DNA from: Bacteroidales bacterium
GTDB taxonomy: Bacteria > Bacteroidota > Bacteroidia > Bacteroidales > UBA4181
Assembly (NCBI GenBank): GCA_031270985.1
Contig: JAISWR010000001.1
Span: 1-32,348, forward strand
Reading direction: 5' to 3'
DNA: 32,348 nt
Numbering within the stretch: the stretch's first letter is position 1; each line of letters starts with the position of its first letter. Shown piece after piece: positions 17,008-26,105 of this stretch. A model generated the notes under the pieces. That model did no database searches. It had not been told where the DNA came from and worked only from the letters and a program-made list of their open reading frames with translations. Made by a program: the position numbers and the translations under genes.

Positions 17008-17901
17008 TTATATCCATTCCGACAACATTTTTTTTGACGGCGCCCATTGAAGACCGTTTCCCGTTTCCTTAACTTTACAGTATCGGCAAAAAGGGCTGGG
17101 CGAATACAGGAACGTCAATATTTCATCCAGACTTTTGGCTTTGTAAATGTCGATACAGTCCTTTTCGGTTATGGTGAGATTTTGGTGGAAAAATTTATTG
17201 AAAATGGGTGTTTTGGCGATTACGTCGCATACATATAATTTCCCTTCCCGTAAAGTAATGCAATCATTTTCCGCTTTGCACCCCCTGAAACTTTCCCTGT
17301 AGTCCTGTTTCCCTGCCAAATCGAAAGGTCTTTTGAACATTCCATTTGTGCGGTCGCCGACATACGATAAAGGGACATTGTGGGTTTTCGCCAGTTTTTC
17401 CAATTCTCCGTAATTCAAATTTATCGGATATTTTGTGATCATTAACTTCACTTGGGTTTCTTTGGCTGTTTTCCAGAAATTTTCTGACTGTTTTGCCAAA
17501 ATAATCCCGTTTGTCCAAAGCAATAAAAGCGTATTTTTAAAATATTTTCTGGCAATGATAAAAAAATCGGCGCATTGTTCATGCAATAACGGTTCGCCGC
17601 CCAATAAAGAAAGAAATTCGAGTTTGCCTCTGGTAAGTTCTGCTATTCTGGCGCAGTCTTTTTCAAAAGTTGCGGGGTCAAGACAATATTTATCGGCAAG
17701 TGGAGCGAAAGCGTCACAACCTTTGCATCGTAAGTTGCAATGGTCTGTGATATCTACAACAAATCTCAAGGGTCTCTTTTTGTCAAATGCCTTATTCAGG
17801 GCGATTTTCCTTTCAAAAGGCTTCAACAACGGTTTTACAGCACGTCTTCTGACGGATTCCGGCAACGATTTCCAATATAAATCTCTTAAAAACATCCACA
17901 T
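17008..17901 (-). CDS. Radical SAM enzyme in glycan operon
   Basis: 297 aa. The canonical CX3CX2C cluster motif is present as CNLRCKGC (Cys55, Cys59, Cys62), followed by the GGE motif in LSLLGGEPLLH. The C-terminal third has further cysteines (FRGCKAENDC, YVCDV, FCRYCK), which could hold an auxiliary iron-sulfur cluster in a SPASM- or twitch-like arrangement. The enzyme should generate a 5'-deoxyadenosyl radical, but the substrate is unknown. Radical SAM enzymes are uncommon in O-antigen operons; known roles of such enzymes include sugar epimerisation, dehydration and C-methylation. The gene is 11 bp after the LhgO-like oxidoreductase, so a joint role in making one unusual sugar or acid is plausible. 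Confidence 0.85.
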   Translation of the reverse strand: MWMFLRDLYWKSLPESVRRRAVKPLLKPFERKIALNKAFDKKRPLRFVVDITDHCNLRCKGCDAFAPLADKYCLDPATFEKDCARIAELTRGKLEFLSLLGGEPLLHEQCADFFIIARKYFKNTLLLLWTNGIILAKQSENFWKTAKETQVKLMITKYPINLNYGELEKLAKTHNVPLSYVGDRTNGMFKRPFDLAGKQDYRESFRGCKAENDCITLREGKLYVCDVIAKTPIFNKFFHQNLTITEKDCIDIYKAKSLDEILTFLYSPSPFCRYCKVKETGNGLQWAPSKKMLSEWI

Positions 17902-17912
17902 GTTTGGAAATC

Positions 17913-19124
17913 TTATGATATTTCGACACAGTTATCCACCACCCATTCGGCAAACGGCATGCTTCCCGTGAATGCAGGAGATACCGCATTGAGCACGTGT
18001 ACGGAATCTCTGTCGCCTTCCACTACGAAATCCATCACCAATTCTCGGGTTCTCACGTCCAGCAATTGTGCGCGGATACCCGGTTTGCTCCATTCCTTAA
18101 AACCTGTTTTATCAATGGTTTTCACCATTTTTGTCGCCAATCCCGTGAAATAGTTTCGGTTGTATTTTTTGATTTCTTCAAAGGCAAGATCTCTGAACCC
18201 GAAAGAGTTATGCAAAAACAGTTGGGCTTCCCGGCAGAGAATCCCGCATAATTCGCCGAACCGGAAATGACTCATGCCCTTGTAATTTTCACGCCAAAAA
18301 GCGGGAATGGACGTGGGGCCTATTTTAATGATGTTGTCCACCGTGATGGTGTAATGCACCCCGAGAAAAGGATTTTTCAGGTTGGGTACAGGATAGATAT
18401 TGGTTTGGATGGGCTTGTCTGTTCCTTTGTATTTCAGATAGATGCCTTTGAACGGGATGATGGTGTAATTTTTTGAATAGCCGAAATCTTTGGCGATTTT
18501 ATCCGCATACAACCCGCCTGCATTGATGATTTTTCCAGCTGTGATGGTGTATCTTGCTGTTTTTACCGTGTTGCCTGCAATGCGTTTTTTGTAGGGTTCG
18601 TTGAAAAAAATGCGGACGCCCTTCGCAAGCAGCTCATTTTTGATGCATTGGTTCACTTCAACAGGGTCCACTGTGGCAGTGGTGGGCGACCACAGGGCGT
18701 ATTTGTAAGTGACGGCGTTCGGATCAATTTCCGCGAGTTCTTCGGCGGTAATCAACCGGATATCTACGCCGTTGGCTTTTCCGCGTCTTTCCAGCTCATA
18801 GAGGGATTGCAGTTCTTCTTCGTTCATCGCCACCACTGCCTTTTTACATTCGTTGATGCGCAGATGATTGTCGTGACAGTACTTGCGCATCAATGCGTTG
18901 CCTTCGCGCGTGAATTTTGCTTTCAGGGAATCGGCGGTGTAATAGAATCCCGCATGGAGTACGCCACTGTTGCGTCCGCTGCTGTGGTAAGCCACATCGG
19001 GTTCTTTTTCAATGACGGTAATCTTTGCTCCGGGACGCCGCCCGTTGAGTTCCCTGGCAATGGTCAGTCCGCAGACGCCCGCTCCGATGATAAGATAATC
19101 CGTTTCCAAATTTGAATCATTCAT
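17913..19124 (-). CDS. LhgO-like FAD-dependent oxidoreductase
   Basis: 403 aa from the ATG at 19124; the longer frame begins with TTG and is not preferred. N-terminal FAD-binding motif LIIGAGVCGL with glycines at 14-19, and the DAO-superfamily signature SSGRNSGVLHAGFYY, diagnostic for L-2-hydroxyglutarate oxidase/dehydrogenase relatives. INAGGLYADKIAKDFG follows as expected, and the last residues include a second substrate-binding region. Family enzymes oxidise 2-hydroxy acids. In this operon the substrate may be a sugar acid or lactyl-type side chain rather than 2-hydroxyglutarate. It overlaps the DegT gene end by 8 bp and is followed 11 bp later by the radical SAM gene. Confidence 0.85.
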   Translation of the reverse strand: MNDSNLETDYLIIGAGVCGLTIARELNGRRPGAKITVIEKEPDVAYHSSGRNSGVLHAGFYYTADSLKAKFTREGNALMRKYCHDNHLRINECKKAVVAMNEEELQSLYELERRGKANGVDIRLITAEELAEIDPNAVTYKYALWSPTTATVDPVEVNQCIKNELLAKGVRIFFNEPYKKRIAGNTVKTARYTITAGKIINAGGLYADKIAKDFGYSKNYTIIPFKGIYLKYKGTDKPIQTNIYPVPNLKNPFLGVHYTITVDNIIKIGPTSIPAFWRENYKGMSHFRFGELCGILCREAQLFLHNSFGFRDLAFEEIKKYNRNYFTGLATKMVKTIDKTGFKEWSKPGIRAQLLDVRTRELVMDFVVEGDRDSVHVLNAVSPAFTGSMPFAEWVVDNCVEIS

Positions 19125-20262
19125 GAAAATCAAATTTCATAATTGTTTTAAATGTTTTGCAAATATAGTGAATGTTTTCCTTTGTCAAAGCGCCATACAT
19201 CGGTAACGTAATTTCGTTGTCGGCGACATATTCGGTTATCGGCAAGTTTTTCGCGACCTGCCTGTATATGGTGAAGCGATGTATGGCCAGGTAATGAACG
19301 CTGGTCTGAATGCCTTTTTCGTGCAACAGGTTGCGGACGCGGTTGCGTTTTTCGGGTGTGCTGTTTTTCAGCACGACAGGCATGATATAATTCGTTACAA
19401 ATTCGCGATTGTCCGCAAAAGGCACGATCACTTCTGCAATGTTTGCGAGTTCTTCGAGATACTGTTTGCGGATTTCCTGCCGTTTTTGCAAATCCGTCGG
19501 CAGTTTTTTCAGTTGCACCACGCCAATGGCGGCGCGAATGTCGTCCATACGGAAATTGTAGCCTAATTCGGTAATATCGTAGGTAGTGACATGTCCCTGA
19601 GCGCGCTGATAGGACAGGCTGGTCATGCCATGCGAGCGGAGTAATCTGATTTTTTGGTGCAATGCCGTGTCATTGGTAACAATCATTCCGCCTTCACCCG
19701 TGCTGATGTTTTTATTGGAAAAGAAGCTGAAGCATCCTATGTCGCCGATAGCGCCTAATTTTTTTCCCCTGTATTCCGACAAAGGTCCGTGACAGGCGTC
19801 TTCTATCACTTTCAGCCGGTGTTTGCGGGCTATTTGCATGATGGCGTTCATTTCACAGGGAAATCCCGCGAAATGCACTACGATGATGGCTTTGGTTTTG
19901 GGCGTAACGGCTTTTTCGATTTCTACGGGATTGACGTTCAGATTGTCTGTTCCCGAAATATCACAAAAGACAGGCGTAGCGCCTACATAACGGACGCAAT
20001 TGGCCGATGCCGCAAAACTGAGCGACGGGCAAAGCACTTCGTCCCCTTCATGAATATCCAAAACGCGACATGCTAAATGCAGCGCATCCGTGCAATTGGA
20101 CAGCGCTACGGCGTGTTTTACCTGTAACATGCCGGTGAATAGTGATTCCAATTCTTCGCATTTCGGTCCTGTTGAAATCCATTTAGACCTCAATACCTCA
20201 ATGACTGCCTTTTCCTCAATTTCATCAAAATTCAGGCTAAATAACGGTATCGAAAAACTCAT
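19117..20262 (-). CDS. DegT/DnrJ/EryC1/StrS aminotransferase
   Basis: 381 aa, full length. PLP-dependent sugar aminotransferase of the DegT family. The PLP lysine is Lys184 in FFSNKNISTGEGGM, the cofactor-binding aspartate is Asp155 in IEDACH, and ALSNCTDALHLA (53-64) is the phosphate-binding segment. Such enzymes transfer an amino group from glutamate to a 3- or 4-keto NDP-sugar. The keto-sugar could come from the SDR encoded in the same operon. It is preceded by 55 bp with a purine-rich AGGAATAGG before the start, and it overlaps the LhgO-like gene. Confidence 0.92.
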   Translation of the reverse strand: MSFSIPLFSLNFDEIEEKAVIEVLRSKWISTGPKCEELESLFTGMLQVKHAVALSNCTDALHLACRVLDIHEGDEVLCPSLSFAASANCVRYVGATPVFCDISGTDNLNVNPVEIEKAVTPKTKAIIVVHFAGFPCEMNAIMQIARKHRLKVIEDACHGPLSEYRGKKLGAIGDIGCFSFFSNKNISTGEGGMIVTNDTALHQKIRLLRSHGMTSLSYQRAQGHVTTYDITELGYNFRMDDIRAAIGVVQLKKLPTDLQKRQEIRKQYLEELANIAEVIVPFADNREFVTNYIMPVVLKNSTPEKRNRVRNLLHEKGIQTSVHYLAIHRFTIYRQVAKNLPITEYVADNEITLPMYGALTKENIHYICKTFKTIMKFDFHE

Positions 20263-20317
20263 CCTATTCCTGCTTGATTATTAGTGTTACGTAAAAGAGT
20301 GAAAAAAGTTTCATGCG

Positions 20318-21766
20318 CTATTCATTTTTCAGTTTTTTTGCCATATTCATGAAAATTTCTTTCATTTCCAAATAATTGGGGTGTTTGAAAAATTCATAGC
20401 ACACAGCGGTTAAAACACATCCTGTAAGGAACTGCACAATGATGGTTAGCCAATTGTTCCAGTGCAGAAAGGTGATGCCCCATACTGTCAAAGACACGCA
20501 AAGCGGCACCAATAGCAGCGGGGCAATATCTGACAACTGTTCCCGGACGGTATAGGACACCATTTGCGAAGCGTAGTGAGCGTCCATAAAAAATACAAGT
20601 ACGGACATCAGAATTTTCCCTATCAACATGGCTTCAATGCCCCAAAATATCCCTATCACAATGAGCGGAACGGACAATGATTTGGAAATTATTTCCAGTC
20701 TCAGGTATATTTCCGGATGTCCTCTGATTACCAGCAAATCCCTTATCATGTGGTGTAAAGGCATAAACATTGCCGAACCGCACATGAGTTGCAGGAACGG
20801 CACGCAGGGCAGCCATTTATCTCCAATCAGGATGGAGATGAGCGGTTGTGCAACGGCAGCCATCCCCAACATGCACGAAAAGGTGATGAGCATGATGCTT
20901 TTTGCCAATTTCCGGTAATTCCACTTCAGTTGCTCAATGTTGTCCTGAATGGTTGCCAGCGAAGGATAGGCAACCCGTTGCACGTTAATGGACAGTGTGT
21001 TGGAAATCAGTGTGCTGAAATTTTCCGCACGGGTATAAAATCCCAAAATCGTAGCAGAAAAAAACTTTCCAATAACAGGATAGTATATATTGCTATAAAT
21101 AATTGATACAAAGTCACTTAAAAACACTTTATATCCAAAGCTAAACAGTTCTTTGAAGCTTTTCCGCGAGAACTCCACAGCAGGTCGCCAATCGGAAAAC
21201 AACCAAACCGTGGCGGAAGAAAATATTGCGCCGAGCACCATTCTCCACACCAAACACCATACGCCCCATTCGTGAAAAGCCATGACAATGGCAATAACGC
21301 CGGCGGAGATACTTGAACCGATACTGATAATGGCTTTGGTTTTGAAATCCATTTTTTTGGAAAGCCTCACATTGGGCGTATTTCCTACAGAACAAATGAT
21401 GAGCATCAGTCCGACAGTACGGAGAATGGCGGTTAATCTCGGCTCTTCAAAGAATCCCGAAATAAACGGCGCTGTGAGGAACAGCAACGCATACAACACA
21501 ACACCCATGCCGAGATTGAAAAAAAAACTTGTGTTGTAGTCCGCTGCGGTACAATCTTTTTTCCTGATTATGGCGGCTTCAAAACCGCCGTCCACCATAA
21601 AACTCAATATGGCGACAAAGAAATAGGTGTAACCCAGCAACCCAAACTCTGCCGGCTCAATCATGCGTGCCAAAATGACGCCGACGATGAATGTTATCGC
21701 CTGTACGGAAAAACTGTCGATAAAACTCCATCTTAACCCTTTCAATGTTTGTTCTTTCAGCGACAT
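20318..21766 (-). CDS. Wzx-like flippase / polysaccharide exporter (MOP superfamily)
   Basis: 482 aa, largely hydrophobic with about 12-14 predicted membrane helices. The N-terminal MSLKEQTLKGLRWSF followed by FIVGVILARMIEPAEFGLLGY is typical of the polysaccharide biosynthesis (WzxC/RfbX) branch of the MOP superfamily. It should translocate the undecaprenyl-linked glycan unit to the periplasmic face. One base separates its ATG from the stop of the GT2 gene upstream. The matching polymerase Wzy is not in the window, so either it is elsewhere or the product is a single unit. Confidence 0.9.
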   Translation of the reverse strand: MSLKEQTLKGLRWSFIDSFSVQAITFIVGVILARMIEPAEFGLLGYTYFFVAILSFMVDGGFEAAIIRKKDCTAADYNTSFFFNLGMGVVLYALLFLTAPFISGFFEEPRLTAILRTVGLMLIICSVGNTPNVRLSKKMDFKTKAIISIGSSISAGVIAIVMAFHEWGVWCLVWRMVLGAIFSSATVWLFSDWRPAVEFSRKSFKELFSFGYKVFLSDFVSIIYSNIYYPVIGKFFSATILGFYTRAENFSTLISNTLSINVQRVAYPSLATIQDNIEQLKWNYRKLAKSIMLITFSCMLGMAAVAQPLISILIGDKWLPCVPFLQLMCGSAMFMPLHHMIRDLLVIRGHPEIYLRLEIISKSLSVPLIVIGIFWGIEAMLIGKILMSVLVFFMDAHYASQMVSYTVREQLSDIAPLLLVPLCVSLTVWGITFLHWNNWLTIIVQFLTGCVLTAVCYEFFKHPNYLEMKEIFMNMAKKLKNE

Positions 21767-21767
21767 G

Positions 21768-22616
21768 TTATTTCAAATTGGAAAGTTTGTCGGCATAGTG
21801 CCGCTGTTTCGTAAAAAAGTGCGAGAATCCCCGAATCTCCCTGCGTATCCGCTGCACAACCATTTTGAGGAACGAACCGTCGGCATCCAGTCTCCGCGAA
21901 CTGCTCTTTACCCTTGCTTTCCGGCTCAGTACCAGAACGGCTTTACCGTATTTTTTCAGCGCCAACAGCATGGAGCCGTCTTCTCCTCGCCGCAAATCCG
22001 CTCTCCATCCCACTTGTTTCATCTGCTCTGTATAACAAGCCATTGCCGCGCCGCCCGCGCACAATTCGGGACGTTTCCTTGCCCGTAGCGCGATCACGCC
22101 GTCGCGGCACAGTTCGTATATTTTCAGCGATAACGTGGATGTTGCCGTTTTGTCGGAAAAAAAGCCATACGGGGCAAAGACAACGGCAACGCCGGGCTGG
22201 GAGAGCCGTCGCACCATTTCGTCCACATAAGCGGGCGGGTATAAGGTATCGGCGTCTGCGGACAGATGGTATTTCCCTCGTGCCATATCCAATCCCGCCT
22301 GTCGTGCATTTCCGTGTCCGGGTTTGGGCTGGAAGACAGTGTGCACACCCATGCGGTCAATCATTTCCTGTGTACGGTCGGTGGATGCGTTGTTCACCAC
22401 AATGACTTCCACGGAAAGGTCGGTTTGCATTTCCGACACCGACCACACGCTGGGCAATAACCGGCTTTCTTCGTTACAGGCAATAAAAATGAACGACACG
22501 TCTATGTGATCGCCGCGCTCCATCCTTTTCAGATTGTTGCCGATTTGGGTAAAAACATCATCCGGCAACCGCGTGAAGTCTCCCAATGCCTGCACATATT
22601 TATGATACCAATTCAT
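21768..22616 (-). CDS. GT2-family glycosyltransferase (soluble)
   Basis: 282 aa with the GT-A fold pattern: SFIFIACNEESRLL near residue 45, VVNNASTDRTQEM, the DXD-type metal motif SADADTLYPP and the acceptor-region RRGEDGSM. No membrane segment is visible. It should transfer a sugar to the growing glycan at the cytoplasmic membrane face. The start overlaps the stop of the GT4 gene upstream by 4 bp (ATGA), implying translational coupling, and its stop is one base before the flippase start. Donor specificity is unknown. Confidence 0.9.
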   Translation of the reverse strand: MNWYHKYVQALGDFTRLPDDVFTQIGNNLKRMERGDHIDVSFIFIACNEESRLLPSVWSVSEMQTDLSVEVIVVNNASTDRTQEMIDRMGVHTVFQPKPGHGNARQAGLDMARGKYHLSADADTLYPPAYVDEMVRRLSQPGVAVVFAPYGFFSDKTATSTLSLKIYELCRDGVIALRARKRPELCAGGAAMACYTEQMKQVGWRADLRRGEDGSMLLALKKYGKAVLVLSRKARVKSSSRRLDADGSFLKMVVQRIRREIRGFSHFFTKQRHYADKLSNLK

Positions 22617-23755
22617 CTTTCAAGCAAACTTTCAAACAATTCTTTCCATTGACGGCTCACACGGTCTATCCGGTAACGTGACACGTTTGTTGCCGACTGT
22701 TGCCCCATCTTCTTTCGGACGTCTTCATTTTCCATCAGATAACATATTTTCTCGGCAAGTTCTTCTATGTTGCCGGTTTTTACTAACAAACCGTCACTTC
22801 CGTCCTGTATGATTTCTTTAGGCCCGCACGGGCAGTCAAATGCAACGGGAGGAACGCCGCAAGCCATCGCTTCGATGAGCACTAACCCGAATCCTTCATA
22901 TCGCGAACTCAGTACAAAGATGGAACTTTCCGCATATTTTTCCGCGATGTCGGCAACAGCAGACCGGAGATGACAACTATCTTCGATATGGTGTGCCGCT
23001 ATTTGACGTTGATATTGGGTTTTATCGCCCTCTCCGTATATGTTGAGCGTCCAGTCCGGATGCTTGGATGCCACTATTTTCCACGCATCTATCAGCAGGT
23101 CAAATCCCTTTTGACGAGTAGCGCGCCCCACGGCAATCACTCGGCGTTGCGTGCAGGAGGATGTTTCGAGAAGAGGAGGAATGGTGATAAAGTTAGGAAT
23201 CACCACATAATTGGAAAGCTCAGCCCAGTAGGTGCTTTCCTCCCGAGTCAGCAGGACAACTTTGGTAAGCGATTGAAGATTTTTTACAAAACGGGCATAG
23301 TTCCGGTTGCTTATACGCCGTAAAACAGGATTATCGGTATTGGTTTGATGCCATGAAGAATTTATCCTGTTCACATGAAATTCACCAATCTTGATGCTAC
23401 CGTCTTTCAGTGAATTAATGAAGCGAAGTTCTCTCCGCAACGTAGAAATGGTAATATCCGGCTTCAATTGATCCAACAAACGGGTAAAACGCTTTTTAAA
23501 CCGGTAATATTTAAACGGATAGATGATAATTTTGCGCAGCAGGGGACCTTTTGCATGGTCAATAACAACGTTCAAATCCACATGCGTCACCTTTTCCGAA
23601 AGCGGGAAATAGGGCTGCCTTCCTTGTTGTTCGGATGTGATGATGACGGTTTCGTATCCGAATTGCTCGGCAAAATAGTTGGCTTTGAGCGTGATAATGC
23701 GTTCAATGCCGCCGGATATATACAGTGAGGGAAGATAATACGCTATTTTCATCAT
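22613..23755 (-). CDS. GT4-family glycosyltransferase (paralog of the one at 13.0-14.2 kb)
   Basis: 380 aa from the ATG at 23755. The open frame extends further upstream, but that part lies inside the preceding gene and the inner ATG overlaps that gene's stop by 4 bp (ATGA). It has the GT-B fold: N-terminal MMKIAYYLPSLYISGGIERI, donor-site motif VGRATRQKGFDLLIDAW, and EX7E in SSRYEGFGLVLIEAMACG. Its N-terminal half aligns closely with the other GT4 protein of the operon, so the two arose by duplication and have probably diverged in acceptor or donor. Confidence 0.92.
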   Translation of the reverse strand: MMKIAYYLPSLYISGGIERIITLKANYFAEQFGYETVIITSEQQGRQPYFPLSEKVTHVDLNVVIDHAKGPLLRKIIIYPFKYYRFKKRFTRLLDQLKPDITISTLRRELRFINSLKDGSIKIGEFHVNRINSSWHQTNTDNPVLRRISNRNYARFVKNLQSLTKVVLLTREESTYWAELSNYVVIPNFITIPPLLETSSCTQRRVIAVGRATRQKGFDLLIDAWKIVASKHPDWTLNIYGEGDKTQYQRQIAAHHIEDSCHLRSAVADIAEKYAESSIFVLSSRYEGFGLVLIEAMACGVPPVAFDCPCGPKEIIQDGSDGLLVKTGNIEELAEKICYLMENEDVRKKMGQQSATNVSRYRIDRVSRQWKELFESLLER

Positions 23756-24651
23756 GCTATCTTTTTGATGATTTCCGACAGGTATTTCCGGTCGGAAATT
23801 TTTTCCAACGCTGTGGCGTAGGGGAGTTCGTTTACGTGCTTGGACGGTATGGGCACTTTCCGCTTCACACCCATGCGAAACCACTCGTATTCGATGTCCA
23901 CATGACCGATGTCCACCGCCTGCCTTCCTGCTTTGAACAGGTCGTATGCCAACACGGTAGCCGTAGGGCCCAACGCTATGAGGAACAACACGTCGCCTTC
24001 AATAGCGAGGGCTTCCCGATATATCTCGTCATATTTTTCAAAAGCATTTTTGGCGGGACACAAAATCCTGCGGATGGATTTCGCGCCCTCAAAGAGGTCA
24101 TTCCCCACACCCAGCCTGCTTTTATCTCCTTCGATAAACACAATGTCCCTGTCTTTCCATATTTTTTGCAGCATCAGGAACCATTCCCCGCTGTTCGCTT
24201 TCGATTTGAAATCCATGTAAGGTCGGGACATGAATGTGTTGTAATATTTCCTGCCGGGCATCAAATATTTGTCCCACAGGTGTCCGTAGCAATAAAAATG
24301 CGTACGCCAAAACCGTTTGCAACTTCCCGTGTAACGGTTCAGATTCCGGAAAGTATCGGAAAGGCAAACCATGTGTTTCTTATTTTTGCTTTGCAGCGTT
24401 TCCACCAACCGTACGGACAACGCTTCCGATTTTTCCTGAAACCCTATGGAACAATTGCCGATGAGCAATAACTCCCCGTCGCCGAAACGGCTTACGGAGC
24501 ATCGTTCATCCACTATTTTGCGGATAGTATCGCTGATGGAGATGATCTCCGGCGTTATTTTCCGTTTTTTGCGAAATTGATATAGAACGCTGTAATACAA
24601 TACGGTAAAACCATATTTCAATTTAAATTTAATTTTTCCGATGATGTTCAT
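23752..24651 (-). CDS. GT-D type glycosyltransferase (DUF1792-like)
   Basis: 299 aa. Matches the GT-D glycosyltransferase family first described for a streptococcal serine-rich adhesin glycosylation enzyme (DUF1792). Characteristic motifs are SRFGDGE (54-60), FIEGDKSRLGVGNDLF, LFLIALGPTATVLAYDL and DIGHVDIEYEWF (247-258). The GDGE-type acidic motif is thought to bind the metal and nucleotide-sugar. It starts 17 bp after the membrane GT2 gene and ends in a 4-bp overlap with the GT4 gene. Donor and acceptor unknown. Confidence 0.88.
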   Translation of the reverse strand: MNIIGKIKFKLKYGFTVLYYSVLYQFRKKRKITPEIISISDTIRKIVDERCSVSRFGDGELLLIGNCSIGFQEKSEALSVRLVETLQSKNKKHMVCLSDTFRNLNRYTGSCKRFWRTHFYCYGHLWDKYLMPGRKYYNTFMSRPYMDFKSKANSGEWFLMLQKIWKDRDIVFIEGDKSRLGVGNDLFEGAKSIRRILCPAKNAFEKYDEIYREALAIEGDVLFLIALGPTATVLAYDLFKAGRQAVDIGHVDIEYEWFRMGVKRKVPIPSKHVNELPYATALEKISDRKYLSEIIKKIA

Positions 24652-24668
24652 GTATGCTGTTTACAGAT

Positions 24669-25862
24669 TCAGATATTCCGTTTTGCCCTTTCCCATCTCA
24701 CATCCTGCTTTTTCCGAACATACCGGAAAAAACCCAAATATACCGCAAAATTCATGATAAAAAAATAATACGGGACAAATAATATTTTCAGTTTGATGTG
24801 GCGGTCTTTCAAAAACCAGCCCGACACTACCATAATATAAAAAACAATCTGGAAACAAAAAGTGATGACAAAAAAGTTATTGGGAACAAATCCCGCCTGC
24901 CATGCCAGCGCCAGATTGCTTGCCAGCAGCAGCAACATGCACAGGGGCGCCAGCGTCCACCGCAGGACACGGTGGGAGATATACTGGAACGAAAGCACGC
25001 CGTATTTGAAGATGTTGAGCAACGGACGAAGACGCACCACAGATTGTATGCCGCCTGCAGCAATGCGTATCTTCCGTTTCAGTTCTTCCCTGATATTTGT
25101 GGAGGAGGTCTCGCAGGCGTAAGCTTCGGGGTCGTAGCGGATGATGTAGCCCTGCATGGCAATACGCAGAGAGATGATGAAATCGTCCAGCAATGTATCG
25201 TGTTCCACTTCGGCAAACAGTGCGCGGCGAACGGCAAACAATTCACCTGCCGCGCCTACTACGGAATACAGCCGCGCATCGTACTTTTTCAGGAACGATT
25301 CGTATTTCCAGTATAATCCTTCGCCTGCGCCGGCAGCCATGTCCTTTTCCTTGCGGTATATCCGTTTTTCTCCGGAGACGCATCCCACTTTCGGATCGGC
25401 AAACAAACGAACCATCCGCATGATGGATTCTTTGCCCAATATGGTGTTGGCGTCGGAAAAAACAACAATGGGCGACCCGACAAGCTTCATCCCGCGATTT
25501 ATGGCGGCAATTTTTCCGGCACGTTCCGGACGGTGGTAAACGACAACCTCCGGATATTGCCGCAGCAAATCGGGCGTGCCGTCGTCCGAACCGTCGGTGA
25601 TCCACACCATTTTTAGCTTGCCTTCCGGATAATCCAGCTCCAGCGAGTTTTTGATTTTTTCCGCCACAAAATCCCTTTCATTGTAAGCCGTCACCAGAAG
25701 CGTGACTTCCGGAAGTTCGCCGTCATACACGTATATTTGCTCCCCGCTTCCCGCCCATTGTTTTATCTTCACCAGCAACCACAACAAAACGCCATATCCC
25801 GCATAGGCATAGCATACGATAAAAGCCGACGCCCAAAAAACAATCGCTATTCCGTAATACAT
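24669..25862 (-). CDS. Membrane-bound GT2-family glycosyltransferase, first gene of the glycan operon
   Basis: 397 aa from the ATG at 25862; the frame is open 22 codons further, but the promoter lies there. One membrane helix at the N-terminus (about 3-25), a cytoplasmic GT-A domain (TLLVTAYNERD, WITDGSDDGT, FSDANTILGKES, TLLDDFIIS), and two or three membrane helices in the last 120 residues. The layout resembles processive or membrane GT2 enzymes such as hyaluronan synthase and BcsA relatives. However, the QXXRW-type motif is replaced by RIAAGGIQ, so processive synthesis is uncertain. As the first gene it may set the level of the whole operon. Confidence 0.88.
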   Translation of the reverse strand: MYYGIAIVFWASAFIVCYAYAGYGVLLWLLVKIKQWAGSGEQIYVYDGELPEVTLLVTAYNERDFVAEKIKNSLELDYPEGKLKMVWITDGSDDGTPDLLRQYPEVVVYHRPERAGKIAAINRGMKLVGSPIVVFSDANTILGKESIMRMVRLFADPKVGCVSGEKRIYRKEKDMAAGAGEGLYWKYESFLKKYDARLYSVVGAAGELFAVRRALFAEVEHDTLLDDFIISLRIAMQGYIIRYDPEAYACETSSTNIREELKRKIRIAAGGIQSVVRLRPLLNIFKYGVLSFQYISHRVLRWTLAPLCMLLLLASNLALAWQAGFVPNNFFVITFCFQIVFYIMVVSGWFLKDRHIKLKILFVPYYFFIMNFAVYLGFFRYVRKKQDVRWERAKRNI

Positions 25863-25868
25863 ATGTCG

Positions 25869-25899
25869 CAAAATTATAAAATCCAATTGTAATTTCCAA
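25869..25899 (-). promoter_or_regulatory. Candidate promoter of the glycan operon
   Basis: Minus strand TTGG (25899-25896), exactly 19 bp, then TAATTTTG (25876-25869). The -7 element ends only 6 bases before the ATG at 25862, so a transcript from it would be leaderless or nearly so. Either that is real or the true start is further in. Confidence 0.4.
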
Positions 25900-26105
25900 C
25901 TATTCCACCAATTTATGGTGCATCCCAAATTGTCGCGCTTAAGGGATGCGAAATAAATAAGCTATAACAGTTTTCCGGTGTCTTTGACAGGGGACATGGA
26001 CGCAGACCCTATAAAGATAAGCATTTTATGGATAACTGCCATTTTTTTTGGAAACTTTTCAACTGCCTATTGTGCACATAATTAACTGAATGGTAATTGA
26101 TTATG

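Noticed and set aside
24935-24950. AGGGGCG-like sequence in the membrane GT2 gene (and a similar one near 26510)
   Set aside because: No inverse arm follows, so these are ordinary codons rather than copies of the palindrome family.
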